From the NCBI RefSeq assembly GCF_003112675.1, contig NZ_BFAY01000012.1:62001-126000 (forward strand): a DNA stretch of 64,000 bases, read 5' to 3'. This document shows positions 36,408 to 47,018 of the stretch, piece after piece (the stretch's first letter is position 1; the number at the start of each line of letters is the position of its first letter). The stretch is from Leptospira johnsonii (GTDB lineage Bacteria > Spirochaetota > Leptospiria > Leptospirales > Leptospiraceae). The translations under genes and the position numbers were made by a program. The notes under the pieces were generated by a model, which worked only from the letters and a program-made list of their open reading frames with translations, was not told the DNA's origin and made no database searches.

Positions 36408-36923
36408 ATGGTAGGAACTCCAGACTCTTCGAATATCTACAAAGTTCTCTTCGTATGTTTGGGGAATATCTGCAGATCTCCTGCGGCAGAGGGCGCTTTC
36501 GTCGATTTACTAGAGAAGAAGGGATTTTCTTCTCTCTTTGAAGTGGATTCCTGCGGCACTTCTCGCTACCATATCGGAGAATTGGCCGACCCTAGGACCA
36601 GGCAAACCGCCCGTAAGAAGGGAATAGAGCTCACTCATAAGGCGAGACAATTTAAAAGATCCGATTTTGAATATTACGATTTTATTCTGGCGATGGATAG
36701 ATCCAACCATAAGGATCTAGGAGCTCTCGCTTCGAATGAAGAAGAAAGAAAAAAAATTCATTTGTTCAGAAAGTTCCAGAAGGGCCAAGGAAAAGATTCC
36801 GAGGTTCCCGATCCATATTACGGAACTTTAAAGGATTTCGAAGAAGTCCACCAGATAGTTTCCGAGGCTTCGGAAGGATTTCTGGATTACGTCTTGAGTA
36901 AAAATGGAGTAAAGAATGCCTAA
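36408..36923 (+). CDS. Low-molecular-weight protein-tyrosine phosphatase
   Basis: A 171-residue phosphatase. The P-loop VCLGNICRS has Cys and Arg in the C-x5-R spacing; the general acid Asp is in PDPYYG near residue 138; ILAMDRSNHKDL is also typical. The ATG at 36408 is preferred to the TTG at 36402. The codons just after the start form the GTAGGAACTCC word (36411-36421), so the first residues MVGTP may not belong to the fold. Overlaps the NADH dehydrogenase gene by 8 bases. Confidence 0.92.
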   Translation: MVGTPDSSNIYKVLFVCLGNICRSPAAEGAFVDLLEKKGFSSLFEVDSCGTSRYHIGELADPRTRQTARKKGIELTHKARQFKRSDFEYYDFILAMDRSNHKDLGALASNEEERKKIHLFRKFQKGQGKDSEVPDPYYGTLKDFEEVHQIVSEASEGFLDYVLSKNGVKNA

Positions 36924-38202
36924 GGGTGAAAAAAAGAAAGTAGTAGTAATCGGAGTAGGTTTCGGGGGATTGCAAGCGATCAAAAAACTATCCAAAGAAG
37001 AAGATTTGGAGATTATCGCTATCGATAAAAAAAATCACCATTTATTCCAACCTTTATTATACCAAGTAGCCACTGCAGTGTTAAGTCCTGCAGACATCGC
37101 AATCCCTACCAGATCTCTTATCGGGGACAAGAAAAACGTAACAGTTTATTTGGGAGAAGTGGAGAAAATAGATGTCCAGGCCAAAAAGGTCTATTTCCAA
37201 GGACATTCAGAAGATTATGATTATCTAATATTGGCCGCAGGCGCTAAATCCGGCTATTTCGGGAATGATCATTGGAAAAAATATTCCATAGGATTAAAAT
37301 CCTTAAAGGATGCACTTGCTATCCGAACTAAAATTCTAACTTCTTTCGAGCATGCGGAACTTGCGGGAGATCCTGAAATTGCCAAAAAACATCTGAATTA
37401 TGTAATTATTGGTGGAGGTCCTACAGGTGTGGAGCTTGCAGGTTCCATCGCAGAATTATCTCATGAGATCGTTCGAAACGAATTCCACACGATCGATCCT
37501 GCTTTAGCAAAGATCACTTTGATCGAGGCTTCACCTAGGCTGTTGGCAGCATTCGCTCCTAAGTTAAGCGAATTTGCAAAGATCCGTTTGGAAAAAAGAG
37601 GAGTGGAAGTCCTAACAGGAACAAAGGTCCTCGAAATAGACGAGAACGGAGTCAAGATAGAAGGCAGAACCATCGCTTCTTCTACCGTGATCTGGGCTGC
37701 AGGAGTGCAGGCAAATTCTATCGGAGCTTCTTTAGGAGTTCCTACCGACAGAATGGGAAGAGTGATGGTGGATGAGTTCTGCAATGTAGAAGGTCATCCT
37801 GAAGTTTTTGTGATAGGCGATATTGCGAATTATTCGAAAGGTTTAGAAAGACCTTTGCCTGGAGTTTCTCCGGTTGCAATGCAGCAAGGAAGATATGTTG
37901 CCGCTCTCATTAGAGGAGATCTGAAATCTAAAAAAAGAAAACCTTTCCATTATAGAGACAAGGGAAGTATGGCGACTATCGGAAGACAAGACGCTGTTGC
38001 TCAGGTCGGGAATTTCAGATTGAGAGGATTTTTCGGATGGGTCGTTTGGTTATTCATTCATATTTTCTATCAGGTAGGATTTAAGAATAAGATCTCCATC
38101 TTTATCACTTGGGTTTGGTCTTATATGACATTTCGTGCAGAAGCTAGATTGATCCAGGATGAGGTTGAATCCAATTCCGTCGGGTCTTCTCCGCCAAATT
38201 AA
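36916..38202 (+). CDS. Type II NADH dehydrogenase (NDH-2)
   Basis: A 428-residue FAD enzyme that passes electrons from NADH to quinone without pumping protons. VVVIGVGFGGLQAIKKL binds FAD; VIIGGGPTGVELAGSIAEL binds NADH; FVIGDIANYS and SPVAMQQGRYVAALI are NDH-2 hallmarks. A hydrophobic stretch near residues 375-395 (FFGWVVWLFIHIFYQVGF) fits membrane anchoring. A GTAGGAACTCC word in reverse orientation (37735-37745) is read here as GVPT. Confidence 0.93.
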   Translation: MPKGEKKKVVVIGVGFGGLQAIKKLSKEEDLEIIAIDKKNHHLFQPLLYQVATAVLSPADIAIPTRSLIGDKKNVTVYLGEVEKIDVQAKKVYFQGHSEDYDYLILAAGAKSGYFGNDHWKKYSIGLKSLKDALAIRTKILTSFEHAELAGDPEIAKKHLNYVIIGGGPTGVELAGSIAELSHEIVRNEFHTIDPALAKITLIEASPRLLAAFAPKLSEFAKIRLEKRGVEVLTGTKVLEIDENGVKIEGRTIASSTVIWAAGVQANSIGASLGVPTDRMGRVMVDEFCNVEGHPEVFVIGDIANYSKGLERPLPGVSPVAMQQGRYVAALIRGDLKSKKRKPFHYRDKGSMATIGRQDAVAQVGNFRLRGFFGWVVWLFIHIFYQVGFKNKISIFITWVWSYMTFRAEARLIQDEVESNSVGSSPPN

Positions 38203-38252
38203 AGCCGAAAATAATCCTTGAATAGGTCGTACATAATAAAAGAATAAGCCTG

Positions 38253-39065
38253 ATGCAAACTGATCTTTGGAAAGGCAAGACAATCGTAATTACCGGAGGC
38301 TCTTCCGGGATAGGAGAGGCTTTATTAGAAAGTTTGTCCCAGGTCCCTTGCAAGCTGATCAATCTTTCCAGATCAGAGCCGGAACTCGTTCGTAAAATTT
38401 CCAAGAAGAAGGAAAAACGACCTGCGGAAATTTTTCATATTCAGGCGGATCTTTCTTCTGAGAAAGAGATCAACAAAGCAGTTGCTAAGCTTGCAAAATT
38501 GACGGACGGTATTGATGTTCTTTTCAATAACGCAGGCATAACTGCTCATTCTAGATTCGACCAAACGCAGATAGAGGCATTCCGAAGGGCGTTTGACGTG
38601 AATTTTTTCGGTCCTGTATTTCTTACTATGAGACTTCTTCCTTTTTTGAAAAAGAATAAGGGAGCGGTCATGGTAACTTCTACAGTCAGCGGACTCTATG
38701 GGATCCCTGCGAGAAGTGCATATTCTTCTTCTAAATCTGCGTTACATGCCGTTATGGAATCCGCTCGTATAGAACTTTCGGAAGAAGGTCTTCGTTTTAT
38801 CATATTCTGTCCCCCTTATACCAAAACGAATCTAAGATCTAACGGTATAGACGGGGACGGCCAGAAATTGGAAGAACCTCATTATTCCGGCAAAAGTAAA
38901 ACTCCGCAAGAAGTTGCAGAAAAGATGATCCGTTCTATAGAAGATCCTAACTCAAGACTCGTAGTAATGGACAAGAGCGGATTATTCGTCCAATGGATGA
39001 GAAATATTTCTCCATCGTTTTTGGAAAAAGTATTATATAAAAAACTTTATAAGGACTTTCATTAA
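38253..39065 (+). CDS. Short-chain dehydrogenase/reductase
   Basis: A 270-residue SDR with [30 protein letters not shown] and the catalytic segment [22 protein letters not shown]. Closely similar in layout to DHRS7-like reductases. Substrate not known. Stands 50 bases after the NDH-2 gene and 15 bases before the AHSA1-like gene on the same strand, so these could be one transcript. Confidence 0.88.
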   Translation: MQTDLWKGKTIVITGGSSGIGEALLESLSQVPCKLINLSRSEPELVRKISKKKEKRPAEIFHIQADLSSEKEINKAVAKLAKLTDGIDVLFNNAGITAHSRFDQTQIEAFRRAFDVNFFGPVFLTMRLLPFLKKNKGAVMVTSTVSGLYGIPARSAYSSSKSALHAVMESARIELSEEGLRFIIFCPPYTKTNLRSNGIDGDGQKLEEPHYSGKSKTPQEVAEKMIRSIEDPNSRLVVMDKSGLFVQWMRNISPSFLEKVLYKKLYKDFH

Positions 39066-39080
39066 AGGACTTAAATTTGT

Positions 39081-39500
39081 ATGGAAACAAGAAGCATTAT
39101 TAAAGAATTCAAATATGATTTTCCTTTGGAAAAAGTTTGGAGTGCGGTGACTGTCAACGAGGAGTTGATCCATTGGTTGGCGGATAAAGTAACCGGACGT
39201 CCTAAACTAGGCGGCACTTTCTCCTGGACTTGGAATCTGGGCCCCGAAGGAGAACTTACTTCAACTGGTATTTATAAAAAGATCGTTCCTTTTCAAGAGT
39301 TGATACTTCAATGGCAGAACCATCCCGCAGGAGATATAGAACTCAAGCTTGAGTTTGAAAAAGACGGAGATGCTACTCTTCTTAAGCTCACCAACTCAGG
39401 ATATCCTACAGGAGAAAAATTCGACCATTGGATCGAGGCTGCTTCCGAAGGCTGGGACGAAGAAAGTATGCATTTGCTAGAATACCTCAGGAAGAACTAA
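39081..39500 (+). CDS. AHSA1-like SRPBCC-family protein
   Basis: A 139-residue START-like domain: IIKEFKYDFPLEKVWSAVT and ELIHWLADK at the start, FSWTWNLG and ELILQWQNHP in the sheet, and the C-terminal helix WIEAASEGWDEESMHLLEYL typical of the AHSA1/DUF1801-neighbour group. Possible roles are ligand binding or chaperone co-factor; not resolvable. It is distinct in sequence from the SRPBCC gene at 26,948. Confidence 0.87.
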   Translation: METRSIIKEFKYDFPLEKVWSAVTVNEELIHWLADKVTGRPKLGGTFSWTWNLGPEGELTSTGIYKKIVPFQELILQWQNHPAGDIELKLEFEKDGDATLLKLTNSGYPTGEKFDHWIEAASEGWDEESMHLLEYLRKN

Positions 39501-39656
39501 GATATCTCTTTAGTGTCGGATTGTGTTTTTATTTTCCGCTTGAACTCTCGGGTCCCTAAAAAAAGATGACATTAGAGCCCCGATTATAGGGTGTTCGCGG
39601 TTCTTTTCTCCCTCCGGAGACCAAAGCCCGCGAGCTGCTTTTCAAGGCGGTATACA

Positions 39657-40022
39657 GTGAACTTTCCAGAACTAGACGCTTACTTTCAAAGTCTTACGGA
39701 TATCACGGATACGATTTCGATTTTAAACTCTCCGTACGATTCCGAATTCGATTCAGATATCACTAAGATGGAAGACTTCTTAAATGATATCCAATCCAAA
39801 GATTGGCTCAATACAGACAAAGAATACTTTAACTTATTCACCAGCCACTTTTCCTTTCATATCAAAATAGTAGAAGAGATCGTCCGCGAAGCGAGGGAGA
39901 TCCTACATCCTGAACGTCGTATGCACGTAAAACGTTTGGTAGGATACTGCAAAGCAGCCGAAGAATGGTTGGCAGATCTTCAAAAGCGCCGCAGAGCTAC
40001 CGAAACTCTCGCAACTGCTTGA
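39657..40022 (+). CDS. Small helical protein of unknown function
   Basis: A 121-residue all-helical soluble protein with no recognised motif (NFPELDAYFQSLTDITD at the start, a Arg/Lys-rich end with LQKRRRATETL). The start chosen is GTG at 39657, which has AAGGCGG seven bases upstream; an earlier GTG at 39591 would add 22 residues of low-quality sequence. Followed by the DUF1574 gene after 44 bases. Confidence 0.62.
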   Translation: MNFPELDAYFQSLTDITDTISILNSPYDSEFDSDITKMEDFLNDIQSKDWLNTDKEYFNLFTSHFSFHIKIVEEIVREAREILHPERRMHVKRLVGYCKAAEEWLADLQKRRRATETLATA

Positions 40023-40066
40023 TATAATCTATTGACATCCCCGGTCAGCCGGGGAGTCTTGAGTTC

Positions 40067-41155
40067 GTGTCCGAGAACGAACTCAAACAGAACGAAAAAA
40101 TTAATTTTTTCACCCATCCTTTTCTATTCTATCCCGTACTTCTTTTTATATTCATATTCGCTCTAGATAAAATTTTCTTTTTGGATAAGGTCAGAGACTA
40201 CGTAAAAGTAGAATTAACCTATATCTATTACGACGTTAAGCAGGATCTCTTAAAGGAGATGATCTCTAAGTTCGGTAAGAACGCGGAGAAAAAGTCCGAC
40301 AAAAAATTGGTACTTTTGATGGGTTCTTCCAGGATGTTATACTTCAAGAACGAAGAGATCCTGGACTTCTATCCGGACTGGGAAGTATATAATCTTTCTT
40401 CTGCTGTAACTACTCCTGCATACTATTTATACTTTTTGGAAAGATTATTCGAAGCAGGCGTAAAACCCGACTTTTTGGTTTTAGAAGCGGATCCTTTTCA
40501 ATTCAATGCAAACAGCACTACATTCAAAAAATCGAATTTAGCGAATAGTTTCGATCTTAGATTTGTACTTTCCAATGCCTGGGATCTAGGTAAGGAGAAT
40601 GTGAACTATTATTTGGCTAACTATTTCTTCGGAGTAAGTAAGAACAAGCCGTATCTGGCAAATGTGTATTCTCATCTTACCAATAAGAAATTCGAGCAAG
40701 CAGACCTGATCAAAAAACTGACGATAGACTCTCTGCATAGAGACAAGGGGAATGCGATCTCTCCTGCTGGCGGTTTTATGGAGAAGGATTACGGCAAACT
40801 GGAAGCAAGTTCTATCCGTACGATCGGCTGGATCTATCCTAAATACTCTCCCTCCGAAATGCAATTTTCCTTTTACGAAAAGATCCTGGATAGAGTGAAA
40901 GAAGAGGGAGTTCCTACCTTGGTGGTCCGTCCCGAAGTTTCTTTACCGTTAGAAAATCTTCTGAAAGAAATGAATATCCCGGCTCCTTGGTGGGAAAGAA
41001 TCCGCCCGATCAACCAAAAGTTCGGGATCCCCATCATTGATATGGCGGAAGCATCCGACTACGAGTGTAATACTTTTGCGGACAGCGGGCATATGGCCGT
41101 GGATTGTTACCGTCCATTCTTACGCTTTTTAAGAATGAGATATCCGGGAGAGTAA
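40067..41155 (+). CDS. DUF1574-family membrane-anchored SGNH-like protein
   Basis: A 362-residue protein. One membrane helix lies at residues 20-37 and the rest is extracytoplasmic. MGSSRM at 85-90 resembles the GDS block of SGNH hydrolases, and ADSGHMA near residue 340 the D-x-x-H block, so it may be an O-acyl-transferring or esterase-like partner of an MBOAT protein, as for alginate AlgJ/AlgX; this is an inference. The family is common in Leptospira. The start is GTG; a CCCCGG-TCAG-CCGGGG hairpin lies at 40039-40054 just before it. A GTAGGAACTCC word (40907-40917, reversed) is read as GVPT. Confidence 0.75.
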   Translation: MSENELKQNEKINFFTHPFLFYPVLLFIFIFALDKIFFLDKVRDYVKVELTYIYYDVKQDLLKEMISKFGKNAEKKSDKKLVLLMGSSRMLYFKNEEILDFYPDWEVYNLSSAVTTPAYYLYFLERLFEAGVKPDFLVLEADPFQFNANSTTFKKSNLANSFDLRFVLSNAWDLGKENVNYYLANYFFGVSKNKPYLANVYSHLTNKKFEQADLIKKLTIDSLHRDKGNAISPAGGFMEKDYGKLEASSIRTIGWIYPKYSPSEMQFSFYEKILDRVKEEGVPTLVVRPEVSLPLENLLKEMNIPAPWWERIRPINQKFGIPIIDMAEASDYECNTFADSGHMAVDCYRPFLRFLRMRYPGE

Positions 41156-41195
41156 GCCGGCTTTCCTTTCTATACTTTTCGCCGGGGAAAGGAGG

Positions 41196-41224
41196 TTGAC
41201 GAGAAGAATTGTCTGCCTTAATTT
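41196..41224 (+). promoter_or_regulatory. Sigma-70-like promoter of the MORN lipoprotein gene
   Basis: TTGACG at 41196-41201 and TAATTT at 41219-41224 with a 17-base spacer, 34 bases before the start codon of the lipoprotein gene. Confidence 0.45.
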
Positions 41225-41257
41225 TGCTTCGTTAGATTTTCCCCAAAAGGCGAACCC

Positions 41258-42544
41258 ATGAAAAAAATTATATCCACAGCGGTTTCAATTTCTCTTTTGA
41301 TCGGATGTTCTTCTACGAGCGTCGTTGAGAACAAGGGCAAGGCTGCAGAGTTCCAAATTTTAGAGCCGAATATCAGAGTAGAAAAATTCAAAGAAACATT
41401 CAATTTAAAGGCAGAAGGTCCGGTTAACTTGGACTGCGCCGGTAAACCTTGTACGCCGGACCAAGCCAGCGCATTAACTCCCGACCAGATCAAAAAACTA
41501 AAACGTAACGGTTCTTGGAAAGAATATGTGGAGAAGGAAGATCTTCAAAAAAATAAATTCTCCGTTCTGGTCCGCGTAGGTAATTATAAGGACGATAAAA
41601 GAGAAGGTATCTGGAAAACATTATACGAAACAGGAGAAACTTTAAGAGAGACTCCTTATGTTGCCGGAGTGAAAGAAGGTGAAGATAAAAAACTCGCAAA
41701 AGACGGGACCCAACTTGAAAGCACGATCTACAAAGCCGACAAGAAGAATGGTCCATACTGGTCCAAAACGGACAAAGGTATCTTGAGCGACGAAGGCACT
41801 TACGCAGATGATAAAAAAGTAGGGACCTGGAAAGATTATTATAACGAAGACGGAGCCAAAAAATCCGTAATCGAATTCAAAGACGGTAAAAAAAGCGGTA
41901 AAGAAACGAATTATCATAAAGACGGGAACACTGTCTCTTCCGAAGGAAACAATTCGGACGATCTAAAAACTGGTTATTGGAAAAACTATTACGAGAACGG
42001 ATCTACTCAATCCGAAGGTAACTACGCTCCGAAAGGCGCGGGTGCGGATAAAAAATCTCTCAGAATAGGCGCATGGAAAGAATATTATAAAAACGGAAAA
42101 CTTTTCGCGGAAGGCCAGAGGGATCATACTCGTAAGGGAGATTGGACCTTCTATTGGAGCAACGGAAATCCTGCGTATAAAGGAACCATGATGAATGAAA
42201 TGATGATGAGTTCCGCAGAAGTATACGATAAGGACGGGACGATTGTAGGAAAAGGAAAACTTCTTTTCGACCTTCTGCTCATGGACGAAAAAACGGACGA
42301 ACTGAAGGCCAAATACAAGCCGGATTTCCCGTTTGCATATTATAAAAACGGCAAGAAGTCCTTTGAAATTGCCGCGAACGGAACTGCGGTCGAGTATGAC
42401 GAGTCCGGAGCCAAGATTGGACAAGGGCCGATTATGCCTGGAACCAACCAAAAAAACGATTGTTGGACCACGCCTCAGGGTAAAAAATATTACGTGAACG
42501 GTAGAGAAAATCCTAAAATGGGAGAGTTGCAAGGCTGTAAGTGA
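41258..42544 (+). CDS. MORN-repeat lipoprotein
   Basis: A 428-residue lipoprotein: signal helix and lipobox LLIGCSS, so Cys17 would be acylated. From about residue 105 to 320 there are MORN-like repeats ([63 protein letters not shown]). Such proteins are annotated as YwqK-type antitoxins, but here the signal peptide argues for an envelope protein. AAAAGG lies before the start. Confidence 0.85.
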   Translation: MKKIISTAVSISLLIGCSSTSVVENKGKAAEFQILEPNIRVEKFKETFNLKAEGPVNLDCAGKPCTPDQASALTPDQIKKLKRNGSWKEYVEKEDLQKNKFSVLVRVGNYKDDKREGIWKTLYETGETLRETPYVAGVKEGEDKKLAKDGTQLESTIYKADKKNGPYWSKTDKGILSDEGTYADDKKVGTWKDYYNEDGAKKSVIEFKDGKKSGKETNYHKDGNTVSSEGNNSDDLKTGYWKNYYENGSTQSEGNYAPKGAGADKKSLRIGAWKEYYKNGKLFAEGQRDHTRKGDWTFYWSNGNPAYKGTMMNEMMMSSAEVYDKDGTIVGKGKLLFDLLLMDEKTDELKAKYKPDFPFAYYKNGKKSFEIAANGTAVEYDESGAKIGQGPIMPGTNQKNDCWTTPQGKKYYVNGRENPKMGELQGCK

Positions 42545-42651
42545 TCTTTAGCCTTATGTAAATTTCTTAAGTGCAAAAAGCTCGGAGTTGTCTCCGGGCT
42601 TCCAACTTTTAGAAAGGCTTTTCTCAATCTATAAAATTCTTCTCTGATTGG

Positions 42652-42667
42652 TGTTGGAATTCCAACA
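42652..42667. repeat. Palindrome TGTTGGAATTCCAACA, copy 1 (intergenic)
   Basis: A perfect 16-base palindrome in the leader of the next gene. The identical 16 bases recur inside a coding sequence at 45332-45347. Function unknown; could be an operator or a short dispersed repeat. Confidence 0.6.
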
Positions 42668-42698
42668 TGGATACAGATAGAAAAAGGGAATCCTTGCC

Positions 42699-43313
42699 TT
42701 GGAAAAAATTATCACCAATAACGATCTCAAAAAAATCAGCCTAGGGATACTGGTAGCTGCTCCGTTATTCTTCTTACTTGGATATTTTGTCCGAGGATGT
42801 AGCTCCGTAAATAGACAGGCAAAAGTAACGTATAGCGGTTCCTTTACGGAAGGGACCCTGGTTTCATTAAATTCTAAAAATGTTATATTGCAGGACCCTG
42901 ATTTTTCTATTCCTCTGGAAACTGTGGAGAAGATAGAATTTTTAGAAGACGCGCAAAGTTTAAACCCGAACCAAGTTCCTTTGAGCGATGCTGAAAAATC
43001 ATTCGTAGGGACTTACAAGGTACAGATTGGGATCCACAAAGGAATACTGAGTATCTTTCCTCGCAAAACAGGAGGAATAGGAGCTACTTTACGTTTTACG
43101 AATTGGGGAAAAGGATCAAACGAGATCTTGACCGGGATCAGAGTGACGGGCAAGTCTATTCGTTTTGTAAGATCCTGCGCCGGAGCAAGATGTTCCGAGA
43201 TAGGTAGCAATGTTCCTTTCACCCAAACTTATACCGGAGATCTGGACGGTAAAAAAATCCAAGGCGCTTACCAAGGCACGAATAGTTCAGGCCGTTGGCT
43301 TGCAGAGCGTTAA
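42699..43313 (+). CDS. Membrane-anchored protein of unknown function
   Basis: A 204-residue protein with one N-terminal helix (ISLGILVAAPLFFLLGYFVRG) followed by Cys-Ser-Ser; it could be a lipoprotein but the Cys comes after a charged Arg-Gly, which is unusual. The rest is beta-rich with YSGSFTEGTLVSLNSKNVIL. The start is TTG with AAAAAGGGA upstream; the ATG at 42667 is out of frame. The moxR gene follows after 15 bases, so it may be the first gene of the bat operon. Confidence 0.65.
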   Translation: MEKIITNNDLKKISLGILVAAPLFFLLGYFVRGCSSVNRQAKVTYSGSFTEGTLVSLNSKNVILQDPDFSIPLETVEKIEFLEDAQSLNPNQVPLSDAEKSFVGTYKVQIGIHKGILSIFPRKTGGIGATLRFTNWGKGSNEILTGIRVTGKSIRFVRSCAGARCSEIGSNVPFTQTYTGDLDGKKIQGAYQGTNSSGRWLAER

Positions 43314-43328
43314 TAGGAAAGAAATATT

Positions 43329-44339
43329 ATGGAATCCATCGCCAAAGATAGTGAAAATATTCCTTTATCTGAATCTGATATTCATTTTGCAAAAGATACA
43401 TTAGATCGGATCCGCCAGGAACTGACTGGAGAGATCACTGGGCAAGAAGCGGTAGTTAAGAATCTACTCATCTCTCTTGCCTGCCAGGGCCATGTTCTTT
43501 TAGAAGGTATGCCTGGACTCGCCAAAACGCTTCTGGCAAAATCTTTGTCTTCCGCATTAGATTTGGATTTTAAACGAGTACAGTTTACACCTGACCTTCT
43601 TCCTGCGGACTTGATTGGAACGGTCGTATTTAATCCTAAGAATGGAGAATTCACTACGCGCAAAGGCCCTATCTTTACCGGGGTTTTACTTGCGGACGAG
43701 ATCAATAGGGCGCCGGCAAAAGTACAATCCGCTCTTTTGGAATGTATGGAAGAAAGAACGGTTACTATAGGGGATAACACTTTTCCTTTGGAGAGGCCTT
43801 TCCTAGTTTTGGCTACCGAAAATCCGATCGACCAAGACGGGACCTATCCATTGCCGGAAGCGCAGATGGACCGCTTTTTTATGAAGGTCCTAGTGGATTA
43901 TCCTGATATGGACGAAGAACTCGGGATCTTAGAACAACATGGTAGGTTGGCAGCCGGTCCAAAACGTATTAAAAAAACTGCAACTGCTAAAGACGTTCTA
44001 AAGATCTCTTCCTTGGTGGATAGGGTCCATGTGGAACCTAAATTAAAAAGTTATATAGTTCGCTTGGTGAGAAATACTCGTCCTGAAGAAAAGACAGTTC
44101 CAGATCTTCTTCCTTATGTGAAACATGGAGCATCTCCTAGGGCAAGTTTGAGCCTATTAAAAGCATCTAAGGCAAAAGCTTTATGGGAAGGGAGGGACTA
44201 TGTGGCTCCGGAGGATGTGAAGGCCGTTCTTCCAGAAATCCTTCGGCATAGGATTTTACTTACGTTCGAAGCAATCTCTGAAGACGTAGGGATCGAGTCT
44301 GTGGTCAGGATCGTTTCGGACGCCACTCAGGTGCTCTAA
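43329..44339 (+). CDS. MoxR-type AAA+ ATPase
   Basis: A 336-residue ATPase. Walker A is GMPGLAKT (60-67), Walker [24 protein letters not shown], sensor 1 [24 protein letters not shown]. MoxR proteins work with von Willebrand A proteins in folding or metal loading; here the following DUF58, BatA and BatB genes provide these partners. Fifteen bases precede the DUF58 gene. Confidence 0.94.
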   Translation: MESIAKDSENIPLSESDIHFAKDTLDRIRQELTGEITGQEAVVKNLLISLACQGHVLLEGMPGLAKTLLAKSLSSALDLDFKRVQFTPDLLPADLIGTVVFNPKNGEFTTRKGPIFTGVLLADEINRAPAKVQSALLECMEERTVTIGDNTFPLERPFLVLATENPIDQDGTYPLPEAQMDRFFMKVLVDYPDMDEELGILEQHGRLAAGPKRIKKTATAKDVLKISSLVDRVHVEPKLKSYIVRLVRNTRPEEKTVPDLLPYVKHGASPRASLSLLKASKAKALWEGRDYVAPEDVKAVLPEILRHRILLTFEAISEDVGIESVVRIVSDATQVL

Positions 44340-44353
44340 TCTAATCTACTAAA

Positions 44354-45178
44354 ATGTTCCGCAAAGAATACCAAAGCCTGATCCAACTTCTGGATTTTAA
44401 GGAGAGAGGATTTTCTCTTCGAAATAGGCAAGGCACGGCTACAAGTTCCAGAAAGGGCAGGGGAGTGGACTTCAAAGATGTCCGTCCTTATGCTGTAGGT
44501 GACGACACAAGGCTTATCGATTGGAATGTTACTTCTAGATTCGGAGAATTACATGTAAGAGAATTCTATGAGGAGAAGGAAAGGCTTGGAGTTTTTTTTC
44601 TGGATGTTTCCGAATCCATGGATTGGAGCAGTTCGGAATGGACCAAAGCAGAAAATGCTTTTCAGGTTTTGGCTCTATTAGTTTTACTTTATGTACGAAA
44701 AGGAAATCTCGCCAAGATATTATTATATTCCGATCGATTGGAATGGGAAACAGGTTATATCCGAAATACGGAAGAAGCACTTTCAGCTTTGGAGAAGGTC
44801 CGTTCTTATCCGCATAAGAAACTAAAAACGGATCCTAAACTCCCATTCGTACTTTTGAAAAATAGGATCAGAAGATACACTGATTCTTATATACTTTCAG
44901 ATTTTCACGGACTTCCTTCTTTGAAAAAACTCACAGGCCTCAGAAAATTCCATACTCTACATGCGATCCGGTTTAAGGACCGTTTGGAAGAGAGTGCCCC
45001 CATGGGTTTTTTCCAATTCTTCTTATTAAAAGATCCTGAAACTGGTGCTATTCCTTCTCCTGTAGGTGGGAGCGTTCGCAAAAATTTGGAGTTTTTGTTT
45101 AAGTCCAGATGTCTGGAGCTGGAAGGAAAAGATACCGACCCCAACAAACTCCTGGAGTATTGGAGAAGTATGTCATGA
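44354..45178 (+). CDS. DUF58-domain protein
   Basis: A 274-residue protein with the DUF58 hallmark GRGVDFKDVRPYAVGDDTRLIDWNVTSRFGELHVREF followed by a VWA-like strand FFLDVSESMDWS that keeps the DxSxS metal site. Always found beside MoxR genes; thought to be a MoxR partner. Ends in an ATGA overlap with the next gene. Confidence 0.92.
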   Translation: MFRKEYQSLIQLLDFKERGFSLRNRQGTATSSRKGRGVDFKDVRPYAVGDDTRLIDWNVTSRFGELHVREFYEEKERLGVFFLDVSESMDWSSSEWTKAENAFQVLALLVLLYVRKGNLAKILLYSDRLEWETGYIRNTEEALSALEKVRSYPHKKLKTDPKLPFVLLKNRIRRYTDSYILSDFHGLPSLKKLTGLRKFHTLHAIRFKDRLEESAPMGFFQFFLLKDPETGAIPSPVGGSVRKNLEFLFKSRCLELEGKDTDPNKLLEYWRSMS

Positions 45179-46077
45179 AGGCGGGAATTTTCCGTCTCAG
45201 ATCCTTGGATCGTATTCAATTTTTATACTATATTTTCTATTTGTCCCTGCTGCTTTTTGCGGTTCCCACTTTCGCTTGGAAAGAAGATTGGGATCCTAAG
45301 GAAGTTGGAATAGGTGACCGTGCGGAATACTTGTTGGAATTCCAACAAGGAGAAGTCCAAAATCCTGAGATCCCTTCTAAAGGGATTGTTCCTGATCCGG
45401 AGTCTCCGGATCTTCCGCTATTCGAAGTGATCTCTTCCGAAGTTTCGGACACAAAGGTCAAGTTAAGTGTTGTTTATTACACTTCTGGAAAATTCGCTCT
45501 TCCTATCATTTGGAAAGATCAGGACGGAAAAGAATTCCGTTCGGAAGCCGTATTGATAGTCCGTTCTTCCTTAGGAGAAAAGGACAAGTCTCCCGAGGAA
45601 ATTCTGCCGCCCCTGGAATTTTCGGGAAAGTATGGCTGGAAACTGGCGGCTATTCTTGCAGGTCTTGCCGCATTAGGGTTAGGGATCTTTTATGCTTGGT
45701 ATCTAAATCAGACCGCATCTAAAAGGACTATGGACGCACTTGTAGAAGCGGATCCGTGGGTTCAGAAAATTCTAATATACGAAAGTAAATTGGACGAGAT
45801 TATCAATGCTCCTCCCGTATTTGCCAGGACCTTTTATAGGGTTCTCTCCGGTTATATCAGAGAGAATATGTCCAAAAAGATGAATGCTCCGTTTGCACAC
45901 CTGACCGAAGCGGAATTATTCCAGCGTATTTATGATTCATTCGGATTGGAAGAAGAGGAAGTTAAGACTTGGGAGAATACTTTCCGTAAGGCACAATATT
46001 CGGGAGAAGAAGTGGAGATCTCTTCGGCCGAAGCGTTAAGAGCCTGGGATTATTGGAAGGAGGCACTTTCCAAATGA
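45175..46077 (+). CDS. Bat-operon membrane protein
   Basis: A 300-residue protein with a signal peptide ([20 protein letters not shown]), a beta-rich extracytoplasmic domain, a membrane helix near 155-180 ([21 protein letters not shown]), and a cytoplasmic helical domain. It matches the position of the unnamed gene between DUF58 and batA in other bat operons. The start at 45175 overlaps the DUF58 stop; a frame extension back to 45109 is not used. Contains palindrome copy 2 (45331-45348). Confidence 0.8.
   Translation: MKAGIFRLRSLDRIQFLYYIFYLSLLLFAVPTFAWKEDWDPKEVGIGDRAEYLLEFQQGEVQNPEIPSKGIVPDPESPDLPLFEVISSEVSDTKVKLSVVYYTSGKFALPIIWKDQDGKEFRSEAVLIVRSSLGEKDKSPEEILPPLEFSGKYGWKLAAILAGLAALGLGIFYAWYLNQTASKRTMDALVEADPWVQKILIYESKLDEIINAPPVFARTFYRVLSGYIRENMSKKMNAPFAHLTEAELFQRIYDSFGLEEEEVKTWENTFRKAQYSGEEVEISSAEALRAWDYWKEALSK
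45331..45348. repeat. Palindrome TTGTTGGAATTCCAACAA, copy 2 (coding)
   Basis: An 18-base perfect palindrome inside the reading frame, coding for part of LLEFQQGE. Its central 16 bases are identical to 42652-42667. Confidence 0.6.
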
Positions 46078-47018
46078 CGGAATGGGAAGCTCCATATTAT
46101 CTTTTTCTAATTATTCCGATCTGGATCTGGACGTTCTATTCTTATTGGAAAAACGAGCCGGCCTTGGGTATAGAGCTTAGGATTCCTGGAAGGGTCCAAT
46201 CCGAAACATTTCAGTTAAAACGTTTTTTATCTTCTGTGGCGCCTTTGATTCGGCCTGTCGCATTGACATTATTCGTGATTGCAGTGGCAGGTCCCGGAAA
46301 AAGATATAGATTCCTTCCGGATGAGACTAAGGGGGTAGATATCATTCTTGCATTGGACGTCTCCGGTTCCATGTCCAAAAGCAGGGACTTCTTGCCTGAG
46401 ACTCGTCTAGGCGTCTCCAAAAAATTACTCAAAGAGTTCATTAGAAAAAGAGAAAATGATCGTTTGGGCTTGGTGGTATTTGCGGGGGGAGCCTATCTGC
46501 AATCACCATTGACAAGCGACAGAGAAGTATTAGAAGAAATATTAAGCCAGGCGGAAGAAGAAACGGTCCCAGAGCAAGGAACAGCCATTGGAGACGCGCT
46601 GATTCTTTCCTGTTATAGATTACGCAGGTCGCCTGCAAAATCTAAAGTGATTGTGCTCATAACGGATGGAGCTTCGAATACAGGTCGTATAGATCCAGTG
46701 ACAGCAACTGAGATCGCAAAAGGTGTAGGGGTCAAAATATATTCCATAGGCATCGGAAAAGAGGACCAATCTTACGAGGTGAATTTCGAAATTTTAGATA
46801 TACTTTCTAAAAGAACGGGAGGAGTATTTTATAGGGCGGAAGATATTAGCGAGTTGAGAGAAGTTTTGGCTTCCATCGACTCTTTGGAAAAAGATCTTCT
46901 GATCTTACCTCCGGAAGAAGTGAGAGAATCAGAGTCCTTAATTTTTCTGACCTATGCGCTGGCGTTATTGGGTCTGGATCTGCTATTGAGATCTTGGGTG
47001 TTTCGGTATTACGTATGA
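46074..47018 (+). CDS. batA: BatA, von Willebrand factor A membrane protein
   Basis: A 314-residue protein: two N-terminal membrane helices, a VWA domain with [35 protein letters not shown] and [15 protein letters not shown], then a C-terminal helix. Part of the aerotolerance (bat) complex first described in Bacteroides and present in Leptospira. Start is the ATG in an ATGA overlap with the previous gene. Confidence 0.92.
   Translation: MTEWEAPYYLFLIIPIWIWTFYSYWKNEPALGIELRIPGRVQSETFQLKRFLSSVAPLIRPVALTLFVIAVAGPGKRYRFLPDETKGVDIILALDVSGSMSKSRDFLPETRLGVSKKLLKEFIRKRENDRLGLVVFAGGAYLQSPLTSDREVLEEILSQAEEETVPEQGTAIGDALILSCYRLRRSPAKSKVIVLITDGASNTGRIDPVTATEIAKGVGVKIYSIGIGKEDQSYEVNFEILDILSKRTGGVFYRAEDISELREVLASIDSLEKDLLILPPEEVRESESLIFLTYALALLGLDLLLRSWVFRYYV

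Noticed and set aside
41963..42532. 189-codon minus-strand frame opposite the MORN lipoprotein
   Set aside because: Composed of Phe/Ile/Val runs that mirror the repeats of the real gene; no start signal.
45109..45174. Longer N terminus for the bat-operon membrane protein
   Set aside because: It would overlap the DUF58 gene by 70 bases and put charged residues before the signal helix; the ATGA start at 45,175 is better.
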